This document shows positions 6,770 to 11,846 of a stretch of 11,846 nt of DNA, in pieces. Each line of letters starts with the position of its first letter. The first letter of the stretch is position 1. The position numbers and the translations under genes were made by a program. The DNA lies in the NCBI GenBank assembly GCA_003168295.1, contig PMST01000175.1, forward strand, positions 4,023 through 15,868. The letters run 5' to 3'. Below the pieces are notes generated by a model. It was not told the origin of the DNA. It worked only from the letters and a program-made list of their open reading frames with translations, and ran no database searches. The stretch comes from Actinomycetota bacterium. Lineage in GTDB: Bacteria; Actinomycetota; Actinomycetes; Streptosporangiales; Streptosporangiaceae.

Positions 6770-7831
6770 GTGCCTGACGCCATCGCCTGGGTGGACGCGA
6801 TCGACCCCGAGCAGGCGGTCGGTGTCTGCGGCGCCAAGATGGGGCGGCTGGCTGAGCTGCGCCAGGCGGGGGTGGCGATGCCGAAGGGGTTCACGGTCAC
6901 GGTGGACGCCTACCGGTGGCACTGCGAGCAGGCCGGCCTGGACGATGCCATCGACTCGGTCCTGGGCGCGCTGAGTCCGGGCGCCGGTTCTGGCGAGATC
7001 GAGTCCGCGGCCCGGGCGGCGCAGGCGGAGCTGACCGGCCGGGAGATGACTCCCGGCCTGGCCAGCCTGATCGTCGACGCCTACGAGGAGCTGAGCTCCC
7101 GGTGTTTCGACATCAACGTCCCCACCGCGGTGCGCAGCTCTGCCATCGGCGAGGACTCGGGCACGGCCAGCTTCGCCGGGATCTTCGACACCTACCTCGG
7201 CGTGTCCGGGCCGGACCGGGTCCTCGACGCGGTGCGCCAGTGCTGGGCCAGCCTGTTCAGCGCGCGGGCGATCTCCTACCGGCTGCGCGCGGGCACCCAT
7301 CACCGCGACATGCCGATGGCGGTGGGCGTCATCGAGCTGATCCACGCCCGGGCGTCCGGGGTGGCGTTCTCCGCCCACCCGGTCACCGGCAAGACCGACC
7401 GCATCGTCATCGAGACCAGCTGGGGTTGGGGCGAGGCGGTGGTGCAGGGCCTGGTCACGCCCGACCATATCGAGGTGGGCAAGGCCGACGGCCGGGTGCT
7501 CGGGCACCAGGTGGCCGCGAAAAAGGTCGTGTCCGCCTTCGACTACGCGGCCGGCCGGGTGATCGAGACCGACATGCCGACCCGGCTGGTCGACCGCCGG
7601 GTACTCGACGACGAGCAGATCGCCGCCGTCGTCGACGCCGTGCTCACGGTGGAACGCCACTACGGCTACCCGGTCGACGTGGAGTGGGTGATCGACCGGC
7701 ACCGCCGTTCCGGCGACCCGGTGTGCGTCGTCCAGGCCCGGCCGGTGACGGTCACCGCGCCCGCGACCGCGCCGATGCCGACCGAGTGGAACCCGGCCGC
7801 GATGGCGGCCAAGTACGTCTTCCGGAGCTAG
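6770..7831 (+). CDS. PEP-synthase-like phosphotransferase, ATP-binding subunit (PpsB/CreI-type)
   Basis: This 353-aa protein is a free-standing PPDK/PEP-synthase N-terminal (ATP-grasp) domain that should transfer phosphate from ATP to the His of the partner. Conserved blocks in order are CGAKMGRLAEL (Lys23), AGVAMPKGF, AVRSSAIGEDSGTASFAG (Arg122), SGVAFSAHPVTGK, ETSWGWGEAVVQG (Glu215) and, at the end, VDVEWVID (Asp303, Glu305) and VVQARPVT (Gln322, Arg324). The protein ends WNPAAMAAKYVFRS soon after the ATP domain, matching the size of phenylphosphate synthase beta (about 40 kDa), so it is a designed split rather than a truncated PEP synthase. The GTG at 6770 starts three bases after the partner's stop with GGGAGG upstream, so the two are co-translated. 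No gene for a third, CBS-type subunit as in Thauera PpsC follows. Confidence 0.93.
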   Translation: MPDAIAWVDAIDPEQAVGVCGAKMGRLAELRQAGVAMPKGFTVTVDAYRWHCEQAGLDDAIDSVLGALSPGAGSGEIESAARAAQAELTGREMTPGLASLIVDAYEELSSRCFDINVPTAVRSSAIGEDSGTASFAGIFDTYLGVSGPDRVLDAVRQCWASLFSARAISYRLRAGTHHRDMPMAVGVIELIHARASGVAFSAHPVTGKTDRIVIETSWGWGEAVVQGLVTPDHIEVGKADGRVLGHQVAAKKVVSAFDYAAGRVIETDMPTRLVDRRVLDDEQIAAVVDAVLTVERHYGYPVDVEWVIDRHRRSGDPVCVVQARPVTVTAPATAPMPTEWNPAAMAAKYVFRS

Positions 7832-7842
7832 CGCGGCCCATC

Positions 7843-7995
7843 GTGGACCGGATCTCGCTGCACGTCACCGACCCCGACGAGGCCCAGGAGGCCTGCGGCC
7901 GGGTGTACTACCCGCACCGGCTCACCGTGCTGCACGAGCCGGGCCGGTTCGCTATGTCGCTGTCCGCGTTGTGCCTCGTCGTCATGCAGGTCTGA
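7843..7995 (+). pseudogene. N-terminal remnant of an AraC-family regulator
   Basis: From a GTG at 7843 a frame of 50 codons runs to TGA at 7993-7995. Residues 6-45 include LHVTDPDEAQEACGRVYYPH and then RLTVLHEPGRFAMSLSAL, which read like the opening of the AraC-binding-like domain found in NphR-type regulators, where a phrase like DPxEAxxVxxRxYYPHRL is common. The protein then ends with LVVMQV, and no helix-turn-helix half follows. It starts 11 bases after the ATP subunit gene, where a full regulator would make sense, so I read it as a regulator truncated by deletion. The last 18 bases match the end of the aldehyde dehydrogenase gene (1537-1554). The 3' end overlaps the convergent KdpD-like gene by 14 bases. 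Whether the short peptide is made is unknown. Confidence 0.7.
7978..7995 (+). repeat. Copy 2 of the 18-base repeat (VVMQV-stop)
   Basis: GTCGTCATGCAGGTCTGA ends the AraC remnant and matches 17 of 18 bases at the end of the aldehyde dehydrogenase gene (1537-1554), in the same frame. The only difference is the third base of the last Val codon. It may mark where a deletion joined a regulator gene to the tail of a second aldehyde dehydrogenase gene. Confidence 0.5.
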
Positions 7996-9169
7996 GCGGA
8001 GCTGCCTTTGGTTCGCGGGCCTCGCCGGAAGGCGGCTCGCCCCGGGCCGTGAGGAGGACGTCGATACCGAGCGCCCCCGCCTCGTGGATCACCCGCCGTA
8101 CGACCGGGCCGCCGTCGGCGATGTGCCACCAGCTGTGCGGTATCGACCCAAGCACGATCTGGGTGATCTGGTTCTCCCGGGCGAAGCCGATGATGGCCCG
8201 GGCCGGATCGTCATCTTCCAGGTCGTGCCAGCGGGCACCGAGATCGGCGGTCAGCTGGCGTAGTCCCTCGACCGCCCGTGCGTCCGCGCCCGGGCTGGCG
8301 TCACCCTCGATGACGTGAACCACATCGAGTTCCCCCTTGAACCGCAACGCGATGCGGGCGGCGCGCCGCAGCTGGGCGTCGGTCCCCGGCGCCGACGTTA
8401 CGGCCGCCATGATGCGCTCGGTCGTCTCCCACAGGACGGCAGGCGAGACGGCCTGGTGCCGCCGGAGGTGCTCGAGGAGTTCTTCGTCCGACTCGTCGGC
8501 CACGAACCGCAGCGCCAGCTCCCTCAGGGCGATCAGGTTGTCGGTGCGGAAGAAGTGCGTCAGGGCCTGGGCGACCTTTTCCTTCGGGTAGATGTTGCCG
8601 TGCAGCATCCGGCGCCGCAGCTGCTCAGGTGAGGAGTCGATCAGCTCGATCTGGTCGGCCTTGCGTACGACCCAATCCGGCACCCGTTCGCGGACCTTGG
8701 CCCCGGTCATCTGCTCGACCTCATCGGCGATGCTCTCGAGGTGCTGGATGTTGACCGTGGTGATGACGTCGATCCCCGCGCCGAGGATGTCTAGCACATC
8801 CTGCCAGCGTTTGCCGTGCGGGCCGGATCCGGGCACGTTCGTGTGGGCCAGCTCGTCGACCAGTGCGATCTCGGCATGCCTGCGCAGGACCGCGTCGAGA
8901 TCCAGCTCTTCCAGGCGGGTTCCCCGGTAGTCGATCACCTTGCGCGGGAGGACCTCGAGTCCAGTGAGCAAGGCCTCGGTCTGCGGCCGTCCGTAGGCCT
9001 CGACGAACCCGGCCACGACGTCGGCGCCTCGCCCCCGCCGGCGCTGGGCCTCGGAGAGCATGGCATAGGTCTTGCCGACACCCGGGGCCGCGCCCAGGTA
9101 GATGCGGAAATGACCGGCCGGCTCGACCTCGCCAGCGGCGTCTGCGTCGGCCGCTGCGGCTTCGCTCAC
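7982..9169 (-). CDS. KdpD N-terminal-type sensor protein without histidine kinase (copy 1)
   Basis: This 395-aa protein matches the cytoplasmic N-terminal half of the K+ sensor kinase KdpD. It has a P-loop GAAPGVGKTYAML (Lys33, Thr34), Walker-B-like IALVDELAHTNVPGS (Asp105, Glu106), then GKRWQDVLDILGAGIDVITT and VNIQHLESIADEV. A universal-stress-protein domain follows (about 247-376), with VLWETTERIMAAVTSAP, DVVHVIEG and QIVLGS. The four transmembrane helices, the His-containing dimerisation domain and the kinase domain of full KdpD (near 900 aa) are absent, and no frame after the stop encodes them. It is predicted to be soluble and nucleotide-binding. The SxS motif linked to c-di-AMP binding in Staphylococcus KdpD is not evident. 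The GTG at 9169 is the start, with a weak GAGAG upstream. It is divergent from a paralogue at 9291, and no kdpFABC or kdpE is in the window. Its role may be to modulate a separate KdpDE or to act as a stress protein. Confidence 0.9.
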   Translation of the reverse strand: MSEAAAADADAAGEVEPAGHFRIYLGAAPGVGKTYAMLSEAQRRRGRGADVVAGFVEAYGRPQTEALLTGLEVLPRKVIDYRGTRLEELDLDAVLRRHAEIALVDELAHTNVPGSGPHGKRWQDVLDILGAGIDVITTVNIQHLESIADEVEQMTGAKVRERVPDWVVRKADQIELIDSSPEQLRRRMLHGNIYPKEKVAQALTHFFRTDNLIALRELALRFVADESDEELLEHLRRHQAVSPAVLWETTERIMAAVTSAPGTDAQLRRAARIALRFKGELDVVHVIEGDASPGADARAVEGLRQLTADLGARWHDLEDDDPARAIIGFARENQITQIVLGSIPHSWWHIADGGPVVRRVIHEAGALGIDVLLTARGEPPSGEAREPKAAPLRPA

Positions 9170-9290
9170 GCTCTCGACGGTACAGCAGGCATGAACTGGT
9201 TCAGAGGGCGCGAACGGGCATGCTGGCTAGCCGGGTGGCCGTGGCGACCAGGTCATGGCAATCTGCCCTCATGCCGGAATGGATCCAGTG
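9170..9290. promoter_or_regulatory. Intergenic region between two divergent KdpD-like genes
   Basis: About 120 bases separate the two starts and should hold both promoters. TGAAC-TG-GTTCA at 9192-9203 is a short inverted repeat 23 bases upstream of the leftward start and could be an operator. GGCTAGCC at 9225-9232 is an 8-base palindrome. No convincing promoter boxes were found. In-frame ATGs at 9255 and 9279 could extend the rightward gene into this region. Confidence 0.45.
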
Positions 9291-10421
9291 ATGACGGATA
9301 GTGGCCAGCTGCGCACCTATCTGGGCATTGCCCCTGGGGTGGGAAAGACCTACGCGATGCTGCGGGACGGACGCGCCCGGCGGCGCGCGGGTGTCGACGC
9401 CGTGGTGGCTTACCGGGAGCGGCACGGGCGGGCGGCGACCGCGGCTCAGCAGGCCGATCTCGAAGTGCTCCCGACCCACACGGTGACCTACCGAGGCGGC
9501 AGCTTCGCGGAGCTGGACGTCGCCGCGGTCCTGGACCGCCGCCCGGAGCTGGCCCTGGTGGACGAGCTGGCACACGCCAACCTCCCCGGCGAGCGCCACG
9601 CGAAACGCTGGCAGGACGTCGGCGAGCTGCTTGCCCACGGTATCGACGTCTATACCACCCTCAACGTCGCCAACATCGAATCGCTGGGCGTGCTGGTCTC
9701 CCGGATCACCGGTGTGCAGCCGGCCGAGCCGGTGCCGGATGCCTTCGTGCGGGCCGGTGAGATCGAGCTCGTCGACCTGGCCCCCGCGGCGCTTCGCCGG
9801 CGGCTGTCTGAGGGCCTGGTTGTCCCCGAGGAGCGGGTAGATGCGGCGTTGTCGAGCTATTTCCGCTTCGCGAATCTGGCCGCCTTGCGGGAGCTCGCGC
9901 AGCTGTGGCTGGATGACACTGTTCCCGAACCGGTCACGGCGTTCACCGCTGCTCGTGGCGTCAGCGGGCCGGTGCAGGCTGCGGTCATCGTGGTCGGGCT
10001 GCCGGCATCGCCCGCCGACAAATGGCTCATCCGGTACGCCGCGCGGCTGGCCGGGCTGTCCGATGCCACGGTCCGGGGGGTGCACGTCCGGGACATCGAC
10101 AACCTCGGCCGGCCACCGACGGCCCGGCTGGAGGAAGACCGCCGGCTCCTCGGCGAGGTGCACGGGACCTTGGCCGAGGTCAGGGCCGGCGACATCGCCT
10201 CGGGACTGATCCGGGCGGCCCGCCAGGCCGGCGCCTGCCAGCTGGTGATCGGGTCGGACCGCCGCTCCCGCCGCTCCCGCTGGTCACGCCTGCTGAGCGG
10301 GTCCACCGTGGCGGATCAGGTGCTCCGAGCGGCCGGCGACCTGCCCGTCCAGGTTGTGAACGTCGGCCGGCCGGACAAGACCAGCGACGAGTGGCGCCCC
10401 GCCAAAGGCGACGTCAGGTAA
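9291..10421 (+). CDS. KdpD N-terminal-type sensor protein without histidine kinase (copy 2)
   Basis: This 376-aa protein is a diverged paralogue of the leftward neighbour. It has a P-loop GIAPGVGKTYAML (Lys19, Thr20), ALVDELAHANLPGERHAKRW (Asp91, Glu92) and then HGIDVYTTLNVANIESLG, where KdpD normally has NVQHLESL. The C-terminal universal-stress domain (about 228-358) ends in LVIGSDRRSRRSRW and then SGSTVADQVL, a good match to the nucleotide-binding G-x2-G-x9-G(S/T) motif of UspA-type proteins. No membrane or kinase domain is present. Starts at 9255 and 9279 are also in frame; 9291 is preferred because GGA lies about seven bases upstream and the conserved domain begins at residue 8, but this choice is uncertain. 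The Usp half looks more intact than in copy 1, while copy 1 has the better-kept KdpD half, hinting at different roles. The last 138 bases are overlapped on the other strand by a small membrane-protein gene. Confidence 0.88.
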   Translation: MTDSGQLRTYLGIAPGVGKTYAMLRDGRARRRAGVDAVVAYRERHGRAATAAQQADLEVLPTHTVTYRGGSFAELDVAAVLDRRPELALVDELAHANLPGERHAKRWQDVGELLAHGIDVYTTLNVANIESLGVLVSRITGVQPAEPVPDAFVRAGEIELVDLAPAALRRRLSEGLVVPEERVDAALSSYFRFANLAALRELAQLWLDDTVPEPVTAFTAARGVSGPVQAAVIVVGLPASPADKWLIRYAARLAGLSDATVRGVHVRDIDNLGRPPTARLEEDRRLLGEVHGTLAEVRAGDIASGLIRAARQAGACQLVIGSDRRSRRSRWSRLLSGSTVADQVLRAAGDLPVQVVNVGRPDKTSDEWRPAKGDVR

Positions 10422-10616
10422 CGCCGCCGGTCCGCGCCGCCGCAGCCCGAGCGCGGCCAGCACCAGGCCCGCGAGTGCTACCAGCGGTCCGACGACCTCA
10501 AACGTGTGGCTGTTTGACATGGCGCTGCCCTCGATGACGCCGAACCCTTGCAGCGCGAAGACGGCACCGATAATGATGACCACGATTCCCGCAACGACGA
10601 ACAAGCGGCTCTTCAA
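10284..10616 (-). CDS. Small two-helix membrane protein with a C-terminal tail overlapping the KdpD-like gene
   Basis: This 110-aa protein starts MKSRLFVVAGIVVIIIGAVF. It has two hydrophobic segments (about 5-23 and 41-58) separated by a short loop ending in SHTFE, then LGLRRRG. This first part looks like the small, roughly 65-aa actinobacterial membrane proteins of unknown function. The remaining 45 or so residues are hydrophilic and come mostly from DNA that also encodes, on the other strand, the end of the KdpD-like protein, so they probably arose by loss of an earlier stop. The start is TTG at 10616-10614, supported by AGGAGG eight bases upstream and by a TTGA overlap with the stop of the preceding gene, which implies translational coupling. 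Function is unknown; it likely works with the co-transcribed four-helix protein. Confidence 0.75.
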   Translation of the reverse strand: MKSRLFVVAGIVVIIIGAVFALQGFGVIEGSAMSNSHTFEVVGPLVALAGLVLAALGLRRRGPAALPDVAFGGAPLVAGLVRPADVHNLDGQVAGRSEHLIRHGGPAQQA

Positions 10617-11137
10617 GAAAGGTTCCTCCTCGCGGCTCCCGGGCCTGACATGACCGCAGACGATGGGTGCCGCCGGAGCCCCAGCAGCATTCCGGCGCTC
10701 AGCACGACCAGTGCCGCCTCCACGAACAGCGAGACCGTGCCCACCCAGTAACCCCAGTTGCCGACGTCACCGGGGTCACCCGGCAGGCCTACCGTGCGCG
10801 AGGCGACGTACGCCAGGAACGGCCCGGCGCCGAGCAGCACGCCGGCCGCCCAGCCGCACCAGGGTCGTCCGAGCCGCGCCGGGCCGGTCAGGAGCAAGGT
10901 CAAGGCGGTGAGTACGCCGCCGACCTCGATGAGCCGGTAACTCCAGCCGATCCAGGCCGGTGAGTTAAGGGCGGTCAGGCTGCCCTGGTCGGTCACGTGC
11001 ACGGCCGCGACCGCCAGCGCGAGCAGGGCGCCGACCAGCCGCACCGCGATGTCTGGCGCGATGCCCGCCTGTGCTCCTGCCCCGCCTACGGTGACCCGGC
11101 CTGTATTCGCCCGTTGCGCCATTCCTTGTTGCGCCAT
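10613..11137 (-). CDS. Four-helix integral membrane protein of unknown function
   Basis: This 174-aa protein has a hydrophilic N-terminus (1-30) followed by four hydrophobic segments at about 32-49, 66-84, 96-113 and 131-154. A conserved-looking VAAVHVTDQG lies at the end of the first helix, WSYRLIEVGG opens the second, and the tail is basic. I do not recognise the family; the layout fits small actinobacterial membrane proteins of unknown function. The ATG at 11137 has GGGGAG seven bases upstream. A second ATG at codon 6 (11122) is possible but has no comparable site. Its TGA overlaps the TTG start of the next gene by four bases, so the two are one operon, presumably transcribed from the 11138-11388 region. 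Confidence 0.82.
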   Translation of the reverse strand: MAQQGMAQRANTGRVTVGGAGAQAGIAPDIAVRLVGALLALAVAAVHVTDQGSLTALNSPAWIGWSYRLIEVGGVLTALTLLLTGPARLGRPWCGWAAGVLLGAGPFLAYVASRTVGLPGDPGDVGNWGYWVGTVSLFVEAALVVLSAGMLLGLRRHPSSAVMSGPGAARRNLS

Positions 11138-11227
11138 GCTCGCTCCCCTGCCCCTTTAAGCACCGCTCGCCGGTGCCGTCCCTCCTTGGACTACGTTCGG
11201 GAAGAAGTCGCAGTTCAGCGGCCGACC

Positions 11228-11253
11228 TGTGACAAAGCGTGACTGTTGTCACA
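11228..11253. promoter_or_regulatory. TGTGACA-N12-TGTCACA inverted repeat, candidate operator
   Basis: The two 7-base arms are perfect inverted repeats separated by 12 bases. Inside them GTGAC recurs at 11239-11243 and pairs with GTCAC at 11248-11252 (4-base spacer), so three half-sites lie within 26 bases. The spacing does not fit the CRP site TGTGA-N6-TCACA. It lies 91 bases upstream of the membrane operon start and 136 upstream of the carboxypeptidase start. Confidence 0.5.
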
Positions 11254-11308
11254 TGAACCGGAAGCCAAGCTCGCACGTTGCCCGAACCTGGCCGATCCAG
11301 TCATCACC

Positions 11309-11320
11309 GCATCATGATGC
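11309..11320. promoter_or_regulatory. 12-base perfect palindrome GCATCATGATGC
   Basis: This AT-containing palindrome stands out in GC-rich DNA and lies 69 bases upstream of the carboxypeptidase start. It could be a regulator site acting on that promoter; I cannot name the regulator. Confidence 0.35.
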
Positions 11321-11374
11321 AGTGACATTCCGGCCGAACTTGCCGAGAAGGGGCGGGTGGCGCGGGTCCGGGTC

Positions 11375-11380
11375 TAGAGT
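11375..11380 (+). promoter_or_regulatory. -10-like TAGAGT box directly before the carboxypeptidase start
   Basis: TAGAGT fits the actinobacterial TANNNT -10 pattern and lies eight bases before the GTG at 11389, so transcription could begin at or next to the start codon, giving a leaderless mRNA. No good -35 box at the normal distance and no strong ribosome-binding site were seen. Confidence 0.35.
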
Positions 11381-11388
11381 GATTGCTC

Positions 11389-11846
11389 GTGCCGACGCCT
11401 CCGCTCCCGCGTGTTATCCGGCCGCTCCTGGTCGCCCTGGCGGCCCTGGTGATGGCGGGCGCCGCCGCTGGCCCGGTCGGTGCCAGCGTCATGACCCCCG
11501 GCGCCCTCGGAGCCGCCCCGCGCGGCGCCGGCACGCTGTCTGCGACGGCCACGTCCATCCCCGGTCCGTCCGGGATCAAGGTCAAGGGCGGGGCCCTGGC
11601 CAACGCCGCGACCGGCAGGATCTTGTGGAGCCTGGACCTCAACACCGAACGGCCGATCGGCAGCATCGTGAAGGTCATGACGGCGCTGGTCGTGATCAAG
11701 GCAGGCGACCTGGACCGGACGATCACCGTTCCGAAGTCGGTCATCGCCTACCTCAAGAGCCAGGACCAGCCGAGCACCGCCGGCCTGATCCCGGGGGACA
11801 AGCTGACCACGCAGGAACTGCTCGAGGCGCTGCTGTTGCCGTCCGG
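11389..11846 (+). CDS. Secreted D-alanyl-D-alanine carboxypeptidase (peptidase S11), 5' part only
   Basis: The frame is open from GTG 11389 to the window end (152 codons plus two bases). Residues 1 to about 33 form a signal peptide: Arg8 and Arg11, the core LLVALAALVMAGAAA, and a small-residue cleavage region. After a linker rich in Ala, Gly and Pro, the S11 domain begins at about 62 (IKVKGGALANAATGRILW). The active-site SxxK is Ser92-Ile-Val-Lys95 in PIGSIVKVMTAL, followed by VPKSVIAYLK and GDKLTTQELLEALLLPS, which should lead into the second motif (SxN) just past the edge. The enzyme trims the terminal D-Ala of peptidoglycan side chains outside the membrane (DacA/DacC-type low-molecular-mass PBP). 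The GTG is chosen because a later ATG (codon 22) would remove most of the signal peptide. The third motif (KTG) is not visible. Confidence 0.9.
   Translation, partial: MPTPPLPRVIRPLLVALAALVMAGAAAGPVGASVMTPGALGAAPRGAGTLSATATSIPGPSGIKVKGGALANAATGRILWSLDLNTERPIGSIVKVMTALVVIKAGDLDRTITVPKSVIAYLKSQDQPSTAGLIPGDKLTTQELLEALLLPS

Larger units (their letters stand above)
11138..11388. promoter_or_regulatory. Divergent intergenic region between the membrane-protein operon and the carboxypeptidase gene
   Basis: These 251 bases hold no convincing coding sequence. They contain a GTGAC-based inverted repeat (11228-11253), a 12-base palindrome (11309-11320), a further GTGAC at 11322-11326 and a -10-like box next to the carboxypeptidase start. 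Both divergent promoters are expected here. Confidence 0.65.

Noticed and set aside
4865..7702. Very long leftward open frame (945 codons) opposite the phosphotransferase genes
   Set aside because: It is the antisense of two well-supported genes. The translation is rich in Arg, His, Gly and Asp with no recognisable domain, as expected for mirror frames in GC-rich DNA.
7982..10421. One or both KdpD-like genes as complete potassium sensor kinases
   Set aside because: Both proteins stop after the universal-stress domain; no membrane helices or histidine-kinase motifs are encoded, and no kdpE or kdpFABC lies nearby.
11228..11253. CRP/FNR-type binding site
   Set aside because: The TGTGA and TCACA halves are 16 bases apart instead of six, so the canonical site geometry is not met.
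11304..11744. Leftward 146-codon frame over the carboxypeptidase start
   Set aside because: The opposite strand encodes a clear signal peptide and the SxxK motif of peptidase S11, so this frame is a shadow.
1..11846. CRISPR array, tRNA or rRNA gene, insertion sequence
   Set aside because: No regularly spaced repeats, cloverleaf-forming gene, rRNA-like sequence or transposase frame with terminal repeats was seen on either strand.

Overview
The base composition is strongly GC-rich, most codons end in G or C, several starts are GTG or TTG, and the last gene is a typical secreted actinobacterial D-Ala-D-Ala carboxypeptidase. Together these point to a high-GC actinomycete (Actinomycetota); the sequence does not let me name the genus. 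All statements come from reading the sequence, with no database search.

Left part (1-3400), rightward: the last 38 codons of an unrecognised gene, then nine bases later an NAD-type aldehyde dehydrogenase of the hydroxymuconic-semialdehyde dehydrogenase kind, an AraC-family regulator, and a ten-helix EamA/DMT transporter. This looks like an aromatic-compound catabolic set with its own regulator and transporter.

Middle (3391-7831): a divergent catabolic module around a 210-base intergenic region that carries a 14-base perfect palindrome and GGGGAAC repeats. Leftward lies a Rieske non-haem iron oxygenase alpha subunit of the phthalate-dioxygenase type. It is translationally coupled by a 4-base overlap to a 55-residue Cys-rich (zinc-ribbon or rubredoxin-like) protein whose true start lies well inside its longest reading frame. 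Rightward lies a two-gene pair that together makes a split PEP-synthase-like phosphotransferase. The first protein (583 aa) carries the substrate part and the swivelling phosphohistidine domain; the second (353 aa) carries the ATP-binding domain. This is the subunit layout of phenylphosphate synthase PpsA/PpsB and of the actinobacterial 4-cresol-phosphorylating CreH/CreI pair. A reasonable hypothesis is that a phenolic or alcoholic substrate is phosphorylated first and then oxidised by the Rieske enzyme, with the aldehyde dehydrogenase acting later. The substrate is unknown.

Junction (7832-7995): a 50-codon remnant of a second AraC-type regulator that ends in the same in-frame VVMQV-stop sequence as the aldehyde dehydrogenase, possibly a deletion scar marking the edge of the catabolic island.

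Right part (7982-11846): two divergent KdpD N-terminal-type proteins (P-loop sensor plus universal-stress domain, no histidine kinase); a leftward pair of small membrane-protein genes coupled by a TTGA overlap, the second running antisense into the end of the KdpD-like gene; a 251-base intergenic region with a GTGAC-based inverted repeat and a 12-base palindrome; and the start of a secreted penicillin-binding-type carboxypeptidase cut by the window edge. No rRNA, tRNA, CRISPR array or insertion sequence was seen, and no gene-free stretch exceeds 300 bases.
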